Positions 1-13,469 of a stretch of DNA of 64,000 nt are shown here, piece after piece. The position numbers and the translations under genes were made by a program. The first letter of the stretch is position 1. Each line of letters starts with the position of its first letter. This stretch comes from Pycnopodia helianthoides (Eukaryota > Echinodermata > Asteroidea > Forcipulatida > Asteriidae). The notes beneath the pieces are model-generated. The model worked only from the letters and a program-made list of their open reading frames with translations, was not told where the DNA came from and did no database searches. Where the stretch lies: positions 22,407,273-22,471,272 of the forward strand of contig CM063248.1 of assembly GCA_032158295.1 (NCBI GenBank). Direction: 5' to 3'.

Positions 1-3000
1 TTGTGCCCCAATGAGTGTATTATGTAATCCCATCCTGAATGTCTGTATATGCCCTTTGTCAAAACTCAGCGACAGATCATTGTCTGGCAGTAACACTTGG
101 GTGACAATAATAGCAAATGGCTGAGCAGTTTATTGACTTATAGATAAGAAGGATCGATTCACAGTAAGTTTCATTGATTATAACACTAACAGGGTTGCTC
201 TGCAGACATAAGTGATTGACTAAATGCTTACAAATCAATGGCATAAACTCTAGCAGTGATTGGCATCAATGATTTTATTTATATCACTTGATTTGATGTA
301 ATTTCAGATGATTTTGTAACAGACATATTTTACTTCTTTGATCGTTCAAGGGTATTTCTTGATAGTTTAAGTGAAAGAGGATAAAGCAATAAAACAGTGA
401 GAAAATTGTTGAATAATAAACCAACATGCCTTTTCAAAAATTTCAATGGATGCAAAATAACTGAACAAATATTTCCATTGTCGTATGTTATTAGAATCTT
501 TGACAGAAAATGGATAGAACAAACTGGCAAACCACATAATCCTTATAAATAGAATGACTTGATTGTTTTGGAGTTATTTATCTTTTGTTTGAATATGAAG
601 GGAAAAGGCTGTCATTTCAATCAGGGGCAGAAAGCAGGAGGGATAAGACTCCACCCCCATCCCTAACTCTCCCATGAAGGGCTAGGTATGTACTCACCAT
701 GTACATCTGTAAATAAAAAATAACCTAATTTAATGTACTGTCCCTACAGACTGTCATAAATTAGGCCTTAATCATCAAGCCTACATAAAGAAGCCCAATG
801 GAGTTCTAAATATATACAGGCAGTGACCTTACCAAATGGAAATAATTCAATTATCAGAGATTCCTGAACTGGTCAATAAATAATCCATAATCTCATCAGG
901 TTTGTTTCTTCGAGCATATTCTTGTTAGCACTATTTTTAACTCTCAGTATATACTTGACTGAAACCTGCTTGTATGAGATAAAAGTGTGGACAACTTCCG
1001 CAGGGAGGGGAAAAGGAGGAGCAGGGAGGTAGAGAAAATTAAACATTGGATGGACAATTTTGAAAAGAAACATGACAATTTTTTTAAAGGTTACAGATAA
1101 ACAAAAAGTGAAGAAATAAACATGCATGGAATAGCAATAAGAAAATACTTCAGATGACTAGGTAGAGCATGCGTATTAAGTGAACAATTTTCCATTAACT
1201 TCAGACCTGCATTCTGGTGGAAGTTCCCTGGACAAGGCCTCAGCTTGCATGATCACCAGATGAAGCAGATGGTATGATGGTGATGGCCTTTACTTACAGA
1301 GGCTGCAGCAGTGAACGGTGTGAGGATAAACTCCCAAGAAAAGTGCACATGTATGCTTAATATCAATTCCAATCAAGACAGTCAAGGATGATCCACTTGC
1401 AACATTCTAGCTGCACTAAGAACTTATACAAGGAAACTGCTAATCACACTGAGGGAAAATAGCTCTCTCTCCCTCAACTGTAGCAGAGTAAATGTCGGTA
1501 AAAGCAATAAGTAAAGTGCCCGGTTGTGCCTACACAGATGATGAGAAATTCAGTTTTGATGAAATTAAAGTTATGCCTTTCTGAATTTTAAATCACAAGC
1601 AGACCTTGCTGATGTACAGTATTGTAATATTTAGTTTACTTGCAAGTACCAGTTCTGGAAATAGACTGACATGACATGAGGCATATTTTGCAAGCACTGA
1701 AATGATAAGTGACCAGAGCAGTGTTCCTGATGCAAATGATGATAGTTAACCTGTGTGTGATTTTACAAACTCTTTTTCCTGAGATTTCTTCTTCATTTGT
1801 ACAAACGAAATTAAATGTTTCAGGCATTCTTGTCCAACCTTCTTTGAGTACTTTTAACTCTCTACCTATGATCATCCATGAATGAAAAAAGAGTATCATT
1901 CCACTGAGCTGGAGATCACACATCAAAGGGTGTTTACCACATAACAGGATATATCTGTAAGCTCCAATCTCCTACAAATGCTGTATCTACCAATGTAAAC
2001 CCAAACACATTGCCACTTCTCTCAACATCAGTAACATAGGACCATATTTTTTGGAAGCAAGTTTAGTAGATTATCAAAAAAATGCAGATGCCCAGTGGAT
2101 GCTCTTGTAGCTGGGGAGAAAGAGTTTCTACAAAATATGGTTTATTCCTGATGACAACAAATTGAATTCCTGAGTATTGATACTTTCACTTCGGTAAGCT
2201 AATCATCATTCTTCCCAAATTGTGAAGTTTCCACACAACTTGTTTTCAACCAATACTGCCTTCATTGCTTTCCAGAACAATAATTCAGCGCACATGTTTT
2301 TCCACAGAGTTGTAATTTCTGTTGCAAACGTTTTTTGCAAACAGGAAAAGTTGACACGTAGAAATGTTGAATCCACATTGTTAATTGCTTGACCAGGATT
2401 TGGAGAGACGCTTACTGAGTTGTAGAATAACACAGTGTGAGATTGTTACTTTGATGAACTCATGCCTGCCAGCTACTCCCAGATTTGCTCTCCATACAAG
2501 TACACTATTTACATGGTGCTACCACAGTCAATACCAAGATTCCCTCAAGCCCTTATTGCAGTTTATCCATTGTCCAAATGACACAGCGGCTGGAATAGGA
2601 TCACACGCGTTGTTGATAATACCAAACCATTCCACAAGCCAACCAACAATATTTGAATTACATGTATGATAAACCTCCTCCTCAGCATATAGGACCACAG
2701 ATGGTTAGATCTGAAGCTACATCACCGTGTGAGAGGATGACAGAGTGGAAAAGGTCAGAGCAAGGATGCTGTTACTAAGGACTCAAACAAAAACACAGTG
2801 AAGTGAGGAGACTCAAAGTCGAAGCGGTGGTCGGTGCCACGCTGGGTCAACTAGCATGTGTCTTTTCTTCCTCACCAATGGACTGCCAGCTCAATCCCAG
2901 TTGGTGGCGTCAACCGCGATTAAGAAGACCAGAATGTTGAATATTCAAGCATAACACAGTTAATCCAGTGACGAGGTTGACAATGTTGACTAATGGATTG

Positions 3001-3718
3001 TGGCAGCCGGTTCTGGTACTGTGCACTGTACATGTGTATGCTTGCACTTGACACACCATGGGCTACTGCAGCATAAAAATTATATTACTGAATACCACCA
3101 CAAAGCTCCCTTTAAATAACACTGTGTGAATATTCCCCTAGGCATGCAGTTTACTGTACTGTTACATGCATTACCAAAGTTCACAACCTGGTACTACTTT
3201 CTTTCAAAGGATGGTTGAAATAAGAGTACAGTTCAAGGTTGATGCACCATTGTATTACAGCACTGATATAGAAAATAAAGAACTGAATCACATTTTAATC
3301 TAGTAACCATGGTTATTCATTGAAAGTCAAGGAAACAGATGTCAAATATTGATTTCATTGACAATTGTTCAATGGCAATAAAACCCTTGATGAGTAGAAA
3401 CTTTAAAAAATATGTTAGTTCATGGTTCAAAAACATCTTGAGGGTACTGACTGAAATTTAAACTACAAAATGAATAAATCTCTCAATACATATTATAAAT
3501 TTTTGTGCTGGAATTTAGGAATAAACCCTGTGAGTCAGAAGGGTAATAACTCCATCTTTAGTGGGTTTCAAATTCCAATTCTCATTGTGTACTTCAATAA
3601 TATACTTATTCTTACCCAAATGTACAATTACATTCCAGGGCTCCATCGAATTTGGGGGGTAAAATCCACAAGACCACAGGGCTTGTACATGTAGCTCAAA
3701 ATGTTTATAGCCTACCCG
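1..3718. other. AT-rich non-coding sequence, nothing recognised
   Basis: I see no protein-like reading frame, RNA gene or repeat with defined ends. Short open frames occur on both strands at the rate expected by chance and none resembles a known domain. It could be intergenic or intronic. Confidence 0.5.
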
Positions 3719-3875
3719 ATATGGGGCAGAGGGTCCCCCTCCCCCAATTTTCCCATAATATAACACACTATTTTCCTCTTGTATAGAACCCACCCCCCTT
3801 AAAATCCTCAAAAGAATTCCTGAGATTCCAAGCACACAATGAAGACACAATAGGGGGGTACCCTCTGCCCCATAT
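3719..3875. repeat. Short inverted-repeat element (MITE-like)
   Basis: ATATGGGGCAGAGGGT at 3719-3734 recurs as its exact reverse complement at 3860-3875, and both inner flanks continue into C-rich or G-rich runs. The 157-bp span with matching ends looks like a tiny non-autonomous DNA transposon or a decayed foldback. I could not define a target-site duplication, so the superfamily is unknown. Confidence 0.45.
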
Positions 3876-5045
3876 AGAGCACCAATTGAAAATGTTTACT
3901 GGACCAGAAATGTTTTTACAAGACCAGAATCTAATGAGAAAAAACTTCCTGACCCGATTTGTTGTTAAATTTGAACGAGCACTAAGACATGTAAGAGCAG
4001 ATTTATAGCATTTTACTTTATATGATTATTAAGTATACTTCATTGCTCAACATAATTGATAGGTATTAATCAGACTCAAAGTCAACGTTAGAACATAATT
4101 TGTTTCTGTTCAAGATATTACTCAGTGAGGCATTGTTATTCAATAACAAAAATATATATAACAATTTTTTTTTTAAGTCATGAGTTTACTGGCCTGACAC
4201 TTTAATCACTGGCCACTGGCCTGTGGTCCAGTGTCAAATTTGAGCCCTGCATTTGTGTGTGAACTGTAATTAATCAAAAACACTAAAGGTTTAAATTGAA
4301 TAGAAATGGTAAACATGAACCTCTTTATTTTCAAAAGCAAATCTTTTTAAAATTAAAATCAAATTGAATGAATATTTACTGTACGATCCTACAATTCCCC
4401 TGAGATTGTAACAGGAAATGAGACATACTAGATGACTATTAACCATAATAGAATCTTTTCAACAATTCTGCCATCCGTAAAAAACAAATGTTTGTAAACT
4501 TTCTTAGATTTTTAAAAACCTTGTTAGAATCGAAAACAAAAATTCATAACACCCTAGCCCACCCACTCAACTTCCCAGTTAAATTCCTCAAATTGCAGAT
4601 CAGTACACTGCCTCAAAGCACACCAGACGCTCTCATTATCAAATAGAGAGGTTTGAAATGCCAATGTACAGAAAACAAGAGCAGTCATGATTTAGCATCC
4701 TGTAGAGTACAGGCCAATGTCCAAGAAAGAAAAACAACACCAGTAAAGAGTACATGTGTATGTAATTGACACAGCTGACCTTTAATTTGGAGGTCTATTT
4801 TGCTATGTTTGTGTGGCATTTCAAACTAAATGAAATTATAGATATTTACCGTAATGGACATCATTTTACAAACACCTTGGTGGAGAAATTTCGTCGCTAT
4901 TGGAAGGTGGTTCAACACACTGTATAGCCTTGTAGTTGTACAGCATCTACTAAAAACTGCGACAAATTATTAGTCCATGGCTTAAGTACTGTACTATTCT
5001 CTGTAAGTTTTTGTCTCTTACCCATCTTAATGATGAATTTCTGAT
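3876..5045. other. AT-rich non-coding sequence, nothing recognised
   Basis: There are no supported genes. A short stretch near 4190-4250 ('GTGTCAAATTTGAGCCCTGC') resembles dispersed repeat sequence but has no clear ends. Confidence 0.4.
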
Positions 5046-5125
5046 AATATAACAATAATAATAACTAGTTCTTATATAGCGCATTATATTTACGATAATG
5101 TATCAATGCGCTTTACATTATTAAT
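5046..5125 (-). mobile_element. LINE/SINE 3' tail fragment
   Basis: On the minus strand the segment reads GTAAAGCGCATTGATAC, then TGCGCTATATAAGAAC, then an ATT-rich tail. This 'GCGCTATATAAG plus ATT repeat' signature is the usual 3' end of CR1/L2-like LINEs and the SINEs that borrow their tails in deuterostome invertebrates. A similar tail on the plus strand ends at about 60,345. I cannot recognise a LINE body in the adjoining 5126-5600 sequence, so this is probably a heavily 5'-truncated copy. Confidence 0.45.
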
Positions 5126-8100
5126 GATATCTCTTGTCTATAATCATACCTTAGTTTTAATTTCCCTAAATCCCTTCATTTATTTTGTAAGTGTTTTACT
5201 TAATGTTACTAAAATGGGAAATAAGTGGAGAAATAAAATGAAACTAAGAAAAGCCAGGTCAGACTTGTCGGTCCTGGTGATGCATTCATGAATGGCTGCA
5301 AGCTTTTTTCAATTTAACGTCAACATGAATCATACAACCCTGTGTGCCTCACAGGTTTTCTAATTCCAAACTGTACCACTGTAGGCAGTCTAAGTGGAAA
5401 TAGATCATCGCTTACTAATTCCTTTCAGATTCTACATTTATTTCTCAAAGTCAGATGTCTGGCGGGAGTCAATCTCAGGAAGTTTAGAACTAGCACTATC
5501 TTTCATATGAGTTGGCTTTTATACAGGATCATTTTCAAACTCATCTGGAGGTAAATTACAAAAGATGCATTCTCTCTTTAAATCCAGAGTATTTCTTAGG
5601 GCAAAGAGCAGCTTGATAACAGATCCCCTTTAAGTTTCTAACACGCTGAATTTGGTTTGGACAGATGTTTAGCCAAGAGCACTAGCACTGCACAAAGAGA
5701 AAAGTCTCTCTTTTTTTTAGGTGAGGCAAAATGAGAAGAATGAGGACAATGCTCTGGAGCAGATTGAGACGGAAAGAGACAGGGAAAGATGGAGAGATGA
5801 GGAGAGAGAACTCTGCTAGCCCAAGGGAGAAAGCGTCAATTTTCCTTCAAAGAAGTCTTTAAAGGAATCATACAATATTGATACAAAACAAAACTTGTTA
5901 TAAAATTGTTCTGTTTAATCTGAATATCTGATATGAAAGTGGTTAACAATTGCCAGGAAATTAGTTTGTGTACTGTGAATTTATTGATAAGAAATTATAG
6001 AATTGCTTTTGTCCAATTAATAACTGTTGGCAAGTAATTTCATGCAGAGTACGTTCCCCTATTTACGTTTTTACCTCTGACAAAGACAAACAAATGAATA
6101 TATTTCTGCATGTAAAAACAGGAAAAATAATTAATTGTTTTGATTTGTATACACTTGTCGTCAGAGTATCACTTCAATTTTGTGTGTGTGTTAAACATTT
6201 CAATTTAGTGTTGCGTTAAAACCCAAATATTCTGTAATTACTTCTGTGCCTTATTCACTAGACGTACGCACTATTCAATTTCAAAGGTTGTGTCGTTCAT
6301 TTAATAAACGAACAAGTTCCAGCTAACAAACAATTTATCCTTCAAAATGTTTTTTTAATTTTTTTTATTTAATTAAAGGTATGTACATGCACACAGACAG
6401 ATGAATAACTAATATAAGAGCACTATGGGTATAACAGTTCCAAGACTATAAGAGAAACAAATCTTTGATTTCAAATGATAGATCAGTCCCTAAACAGATG
6501 TTTATTTATAGATCATGTAGAGAGCCATGGCCTAGTCTGTGAGTCACTTCAATGTTAAATGATCTCTCCAAGGGGAGTAGTGTGGTATTTTACTGAACTG
6601 TATTGAACCCATGAGAACCTTGTATGAGAAACTAGCAGCTGGATTGGAGTTAACTCAACCTCTGTAAATGGGAGGTCGATATCTGGTATTTAAGGTAGTC
6701 ATTTGTACAGGAAATTTCAAAACAAATAAAGTAAAAAGTATAGATAACTGTAGGTGTTTAATCTCTGGTTTGTAATTGTTTGAAATATTATGCAAAAATA
6801 CAGCACAACAAAACCCAATCAAAACAGTTGTGGAGTGCTGTCAATCAGGCAAATGTTATACCTTTTACAAACTGCATTCTTTAGTACACCCTTTGATATG
6901 TTGCAAAAAAATTACACAGACAAATAAGGAGTGAGTGACCTAGAAAAAAATCTTGAAGAATGATCTCTACTGAGTGGTTTGCTATTTTTCCTAAATTGTT
7001 ATTTTAAACTACAAAACAGTCAAAAGCACAAGTCTGTGGCTTTCCTGAACTTTTGTTAAAGGTAATGAAAAATAACTTCATCCTTATAGTATGAGCCTGC
7101 TGTTTTATTCACTCCCTTAATGTGTCATCTTTTTATACTTTGATTCACATTAACACTCTTTGCATGTTCTTATACCTTTAAAAAGTGAATCAAGATATTT
7201 CAACTGAACTTTTTAAATTGAATCAGAGGTAACACATTTGTACTGATTCAATTAAATGTATCCAATTCATCTTGTGGTTTATTACTTAAATTCATCTCAT
7301 TTAAACTTTAATTCAAACTTTCAAAAAGGGAAGTTTTTTATTATGCCATCAATTTGAATTAGAGGAACAGTAATTGGCAAAGTGAGCCAGCAGTATTTTT
7401 TTACCCAGGGATCTAATACTCTGTGAAATAAAGTAAGAAATTACGAGTAATAAATGACAATTTCCTTCAAGTTCAAGCTAAATTGGTTGGTCATAAGGTG
7501 AGTTGCTTCTTGCTTGTTTTAAGTCATGCAAGATTAACAACTTTCCTACACAAACTGAGAATGATCAGCAGTTGAAATTGCACTGCAGTATTCCTAAGTC
7601 ATAATATTTCACAAATTTGTGCACACAATTTGAACCCAAAACTTTCAATAGTGTACACCCTAGAGCAGACTGTTGTTAGGTGGCCTAACAAGCTGAAACC
7701 AGCCAGTTCTTATGGTATACATTTTTAATAAGTCCGTACATTTTAAATTTGTCACAATGTTAGTGAATTGAAGCCGTAGTTACAGCCAGGAATATTAAAA
7801 TCTTCTAAACCTAAGAGTAACTTGACATTATCATTATCGTAATCATGCAATTTTCTTGCGAAGCCAAGTTTGCTTTAAATTTAATGTCCAGATCCCTGAA
7901 TTTAATGTTATTTGAAACTGATGTCAAGAGTTATTGTCAGAGACTAACAATTCTTGAAATGAACTGACTCTGATAAGATGTCAATGAGCAAGATGAAGAG
8001 GTAAGGTCATATCACTGAAGGGTCAAGGGTTGGAAGGATTGTTGGTTGAGCCACCATCTAAAAATACACTGACAGCAGCTCACTGGAGAACTGCAAGAAG

Positions 8101-10548
8101 ACTAAAGTAGTACATGCAGCAAGACATAACCTCATAATCTGTCTAATCTTTCAAAAACAACATCCAATGTTGTTTTCTTTTAATCACTTTTACTTTGATA
8201 CTCCAAATTTTCAGCAAACAGATGTACCAGCAGCCTGAAGGTGTAAAAAGTACACTCAGCTGAAACAAATTCAAAAACTCTTCATTTTAAAAATGATTCT
8301 ATTTACAATACCTGAACTGGATGATGTACAGCCAACATCTTGTCTTCTTTAAATCCCAGTAATTTAAGTTCCAGAAATGCTCTTCCTTGGTTAACTCAAC
8401 TCTACTGTGTCTATGGCACATCCACTGGCATATTTATGGCATCAAATGAACTCACAGAACTCCAATCCAATCCACTTCCTGCTCATTGTCAACCCTATGT
8501 AGAGGTGTGACTTTTCAACAACTTTTCCAAATAATTTCATTCAAGAGATGAATAAAAGGAACATGTTTTATTTCACCGCAGGTAATAGGTGTTGAAAATC
8601 TCCACAATAAAAAACTCCAAATGCTTTTACAAATGTCTTGTCGTTCTTATCATAAAGAATAAACCAGAGGTGCGTTTCCTTTTGTCCTTCCTGTATGACT
8701 GTGACAAACATGCACCATACACCTGTAACAAATCACTGACTAGAAACCCCATACAAGTCTGATACAGCACAGGTCCACATCATGTTCATACCATGGAGCT
8801 ATCATAGCATACCTCCATGCATACAGTAAGCTTCCAAAAATTCTGCCAGTTAACCTCCATACAACATTTACTTTTATGCAACTCCCGCGGAATGGTGGCT
8901 TTTCTACAGTGTTATTCTTTAATTCTGCATGCTTCTCAATGAGAAAATACAATTATGGAATCCAGATATTAGAATTCAGTGAGCCATGGAGCGCTGTCCT
9001 CTGTATCTACAAGTGTGTGTGAAAACTGACACATTCGCATAGAGTTTGAACATGTTTACTCAGCACCCATGGATTCCCTCACATATCACCAAATAAAGAG
9101 CTGCTTTTCACTACAGACACCCTGTCAAGGATTCTCAATTTCACCACAGAGTTGGTATGACAACAACAATGATACTCCAGAGAGTCTGTCTCCAAACTTT
9201 GTTCAAATGTGATATTTTCCTTCCTCCATGATATTACAAAGTGTAAGCTGTAGTTCACACATTACTGATGCAAGGAATAACATCAACCATCAACTTAGCG
9301 CCTCTTATCATCCCACTATTTGTCTGTCTGATCCTACAGATCCTTTGTTGTGTGGTTTAGTCTACCTATTACCATGCTATTACAGTGTACATGTACATGT
9401 ATGTACGGTGCACTCAGCTCCCAGTCACACACACTCATAACTCCAGTCTGATTGGACAAGAATTTGGAAAGGTTTATTTAGCCAGGGGAAACCCATAGGG
9501 TTTCTAACACTAATTGGGCACAACCAATCACTTCAATAGGGGAGGTGGTACATTATTGTGGTTTCTTATTAACATTCTGGCTCAGTCACTTCAATGCAAG
9601 TAACACATGTGGTCTGGTAAGTGTCAGAAATGTCATGGCTGCTAAAAGTGTTTGTCATTGAAGATCTGAGTAACCATTATTACAATGATCAGATGCAAGT
9701 CCTAAGACTATTTCCTTCCTTTGTGCATTTGCTTGCAGGTTAACCAGGTCAGACACACTCATTTTGAAAATTGGTAGTTATTTATTTATACACACGTATT
9801 GAATTAACTATATATCCACTAAGTATGCGCAGGAAGTGAAACTTCCACAATGAAAAACAAACCACTAAAATAGAAGTCAGAATATAAATTCTTAGAAGTG
9901 GCAGCTTTAATTACAGAGCCCTTAATTCTCTTTTTAAAATAGTCATTCATTTTAACTCGTTTATACTTTTATTCTTTATTCCTGTAGTTGCTGAAGGGAA
10001 GATGTAACGTAAGGTTTGAAGTACTTTTATTATTATTTTTAAAGCTACAATGTTAACCTTGTGTGCTGCCAGATTTCTTGGTATGCAAATTGATAATTAA
10101 TTTGCTTTGATGGTCTTTATTGGGGAGAATTTGTTTGCTTGTACAGTTTCCAAATCTTGTTTTTCTCAATCTTTTTGTGGGCAAAAGTTATTTTGTTTAG
10201 TTTTACCTTTTGGAATCTTGCCTTTTAGTCCTATCTTTAACAACAACTGAGATCTTTTTTATTTGTAAAAGTTTGATCTTAGCTGTCTTTAAAATCTGCA
10301 TTTCATCAATTGTCTTATCAATATTAATAGACTCAAAAGGATATTTTTGACAACTGCATAAAAATTGAAGTTTCCCACATGAACCTTAGGGGTCCTTGAG
10401 CTCAGTGCTGCAAATACAGAAAGGAAGTTTATGAACTGAACAGATAAAATACATTACTGAGTGTAAATCACAGCCTTAGGTGAACCATGCTGACCAATTA
10501 AATGAACTCACAATATGTTTTACAACAAAAAACATACAGCATACAGCA
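5126..10548. other. AT-rich non-coding sequence with one weak exon candidate
   Basis: There is no recognisable gene or defined repeat. At 5721-5819 (+) a pyrimidine tract ending in AG precedes 32 open codons of charged, coiled-coil-like composition (start VRQNEKNEDNALEQ) and a TAG stop. It could be a terminal exon or a chance purine-rich run, and I have not called it as a gene. A TACATGTA-type microsatellite lies near 9387-9405. Confidence 0.4.
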
Positions 10549-10609
10549 TAGACTGGTCACCTGTCTTATAGACTGGTCACCTGTCTTTATCCGCAAGGAT
10601 AAAGACAGG
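10549..10609. repeat. 20-bp direct repeat plus perfect 13-bp hairpin
   Basis: The unit GACTGGTCACCTGTCTTATA occurs almost twice in tandem from 10551. The second copy runs into a perfect hairpin: CCTGTCTTTATCC at 10580-10592, a GCAA loop, and GGATAAAGACAGG at 10597-10609. It may be the end of a decayed foldback element; no transcript or protein can be assigned. Confidence 0.6.
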
Positions 10610-11087
10610 CACTGGTCTTACAGGCCCAATGATTTGATTGAATACATTTATTTTATTGGATAAATGTGCAGTGACGTAAGCTTTCCATATCTGTGTTATG
10701 ATTGGTCTGAGGTGATGTAATTTGTCAGCTTGCACTTTCGATCGTCTGCTTGCAGCACGTGCATAATGTTTGTACATCATGTAATGTTTTATTCACTATT
10801 TATTATGTGTACATGTACGTGTGACTTGACTGCGAATCTCCAGTGAAATTAATGCGAGGTCAAAGGCACATATGGCAGCATCCTCTCAGGCAGGTATCTG
10901 GCATTAGTCACAAGCCTCGAAGTGTGACATCAGATGTTCAGGCTACACACAGCACAGCTCTATGTTAACAATACAATACAATCAAGCTGGTTGGTTGATA
11001 AGCAGCCAACAGAGGGGGTGCTTCAAGAATTTCTTTAGGTGTGCAAGCACTAAACGGTAAACTGTACTGTACATTATACATTTGGTT

Positions 11088-11792
11088 CTTAAGTGTCATT
11101 TCACGTAAATACTTAACATTTGTGTCCACGGTCAATTTTTTTAATTTTAAATACTTTGTGGGTGGAAGATACAAGTAAAAGAAATTGACATTTCAAATCC
11201 ATATGTAGCCCGTTGTCATGGTAACAGCTCATTTTGTGTTTTGGGCATTTTAGGCTGATTTGGGGGTCTGAAAAGCTGTTTTTTGCTCATATTTATAACT
11301 CCACCCTACCAAAATGCAAAGTTATTTCATAAAACCTTTTATATCACCACAAAGTATCATCCTTGGCTTTACTTTAGAAAACAAATTATTGCTATAAATT
11401 TCACCCTTATGCTCTTTTTGCATCATGCATTAGAGCATGTTTTTAGAAATTGCAAAATCAACATTTTTACCCTATTTTTGGCCCTCAAAATGTCAATTTG
11501 CCAGGGGTCTCAGAAAATTTTCCTTTCGGTTGTGATTAGGGCTAACATTGGTCTTTTCATATCTGGTAAGAAAAACTTGGGCAATTGTATCCTGTTGTGA
11601 CAGTATTGCCTCAAAAATGGACTTATTCCCCAAAACAAGAAAAAATGCATTTTGAAGTTTTTCTCCTAGTTTGAATTAGTATCATTAAAAAAGTACACTT
11701 CCATCAATCCGGCAACTTGTTTTAAGCACTCTGTAGGCTTGTGGAAAACCCCACACTGATCAGAAGTTTTTGATGACCCAAATGTCGGATTT
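11088..11792 (+). repeat. Left inverted arm of the composite element
   Basis: It pairs with 12772-13469. About 100 codons stay open in the matching frame of both arms. Comparing the arms across that frame I count about eight base changes that alter the residue and two that do not, so the open frame is not being conserved as protein and is probably incidental. Confidence 0.7.
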
Positions 11793-11967
11793 TAAGATAT
11801 TAAATCGAAAAAAGAACCAAATCTGGCCTCATTAAGCTCTTGTCAGCTGCAATTGCATCTTACTGATTTAGGTTGAGCAGGTGCAAGCATTTACAACTTC
11901 TTTTAATTTTGCTTCATAAAGTGATCTCTTACGCTTATCTTGAAATTCTTGTGTATCAATGTTTAGA

Positions 11968-12722
11968 TCATGGCAAACTGTTTACAACACTTTGAAGCTG
12001 AGACTGTTTAATTTCCCAGGATCTGTTGAGTTCACAAATATTGAATGTGTTGGACATGATTGGATGTTCCAGACTGACTGTCTTAAGAACAGAAGCCAGG
12101 AGTTGTTTATGGTCTCTTTCTCTGTCCTCCTCAACTGCTGGTGCCACAGCTCTAACCTTTGATTCAATTCGGCTAAAATGGCTTGAAATCTGTTGTGCCG
12201 TCAAGAACTGTGATAGTGAACATCCTGTTTCCTGGGGTATCTTTCTTGACATGTATTTCTTTTGCAACAATATCTGCACTGCCCAAACTGCAGGCAGTTG
12301 TTTTTTGCCCGGAGCTGGGATTGTATTCGCTTCTATACATGGGATGACTCTTGCCTAAACACATACTTCTCTTCGTACACAATTTTCACCTTGTCATTAA
12401 GTGTGTGCTTTTCTAACCATCTTCTGTGATTGCCACATAGCAAATGGTGATTCAAGTCACCCAAAGTCTCGTAGGGATCAATGCATCCTTCTTCGGGACA
12501 GGGAAAAAGCTCTGATTCAGGCATATCCTCATCTTTGGAACTTGCACTTTGTTGTTTCCCACTTTTACAGCCTGGCCTCTGTCTTGCATGGACCTCTTTA
12601 AACATGCTCCCCTGCTGTTTAGGGCCTCTTTGAATTGTCAGTGATGGAGCCTCAACTTGTTTTAGTTGCTCGGACGACATGATGGTTGCTGGCTTGATAC
12701 CATAGCCTCTCCAAGCATGCAC
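11968..12722 (-). pseudogene. Decayed zinc-finger-like gene inside the inverted-repeat element
   Basis: Three minus-strand frames overlap to give one recognisable but broken protein. The first (12722 to 12333, 129 codons) contains CPEEGC followed by two histidines in a C-x4-C-x12-H-x5-H arrangement, then a charged helix 'TLNDKVKIVYEEKY'. The second (near 12330-12210) gives 'DIVAKEIHVKKDTPGNRMF'. The third (near 12230-12130) gives 'SQFLTAQQISSHFSRIESK'. I recall this order (C2H2-like finger, a tryptophan-containing middle part, then '..G.R.F...EFLT..QI.SFFSR') from uncharacterised multi-copy proteins of cnidarians and echinoderms. The copy lacks most of the middle part and needs at least two frameshifts, so it is unlikely to be functional. 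Function is unknown. The finger suggests nucleic-acid binding, and the location suggests a passenger or resident gene of the surrounding element. Confidence 0.45.
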
Positions 12723-12771
12723 ACCATCATCTACATATTCAAAATTGGTGAATTGTGTGATGGGGGGGGGG

Positions 12772-13469
12772 GGTAAAACCCGAGATTTGGGTCATCAAAA
12801 AATCCTGATCAATGTGGGGTTATGCACAAGCCTACAGAGTGCTTAAAATAAGTTGCCGGATTGATGATGGAAGTGTACTTTTTCAACGATATTAATTCAG
12901 ACTAGGAGAAAAACTTCAAAATGCATTTTTTTCTTGTTTTGGGGAAAAAGTCAATTTTGGAGGCAGTACTGCCACAACAGGATACAATTGCCCAAGTTTT
13001 TCCCACCAGATATGAAAAGACCAATGTTAGCCTTAATCACAACCGAAAGGAACATTTTCTGAGACCCCTGGCAAGTTGACATTTCGAGGGCCAAAAATAG
13101 GGTAAAAATGTTGATTTTGCATTTTCTAAAAACATGCTCTAATGCATGATGCAAAAATAGCATAAGGGTAAAATTTATAGCAATAATTTTTTTTCTAAAG
13201 TAAAGCCAAGGATGATACTTTGTGGTGATATAAAAGGTTTTATGAAATAACTTTGCATTTTGGTTATAAATATGAGCAAAAAACCAGCTTTTCAGACCCC
13301 CAAATCGGCCTAAAATGCCCAAAACGAGCTGTTACCATGACAACAGGCTACATATGGATTTGAAATGTCAATTTTTTTTACTTGTATCTTCCACCCATAA
13401 AGTATTTTAAATAAAAAAAATTTGACCGTGGACACATATGTTAAGTATTTACGTGAAATGACACTTAAG
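12772..13469 (-). repeat. Right inverted arm of the composite element
   Basis: This is the inverted partner of 11088-11792. It begins just after a run of 12 G residues near 12762 and ends at the CTTAAG palindrome at 13464-13469. It lacks some short insertions present in the left arm. Confidence 0.7.

Larger units (their letters stand above)
11088..13469. mobile_element. Composite element with ~700-bp inverted arms and an internal gene remnant
   Basis: Two long arms in inverted orientation (11088-11792 and 12772-13469) flank a core of about 980 bp. Reading the right arm as its reverse complement gives a near-continuous match to the left arm, from CTTAAGTGTCATTTCACG at the outside to the stretch GATGACCCAAAT at the inside, with scattered substitutions and small indels (roughly nine in ten bases match by eye). 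The core holds a decayed zinc-finger-like gene on the minus strand. The layout is that of a long-terminal-inverted-repeat or foldback DNA transposon, or of an inverted duplication around a captured gene. I found no convincing target-site duplication, so the superfamily and exact ends are uncertain. Confidence 0.7.

Noticed and set aside
11283..11600. About 100 codons open in both arms of the long inverted repeat, suggesting a conserved gene
   Set aside because: Changes between arms are mostly amino-acid altering (about eight against two), so there is no sign of selection on protein.
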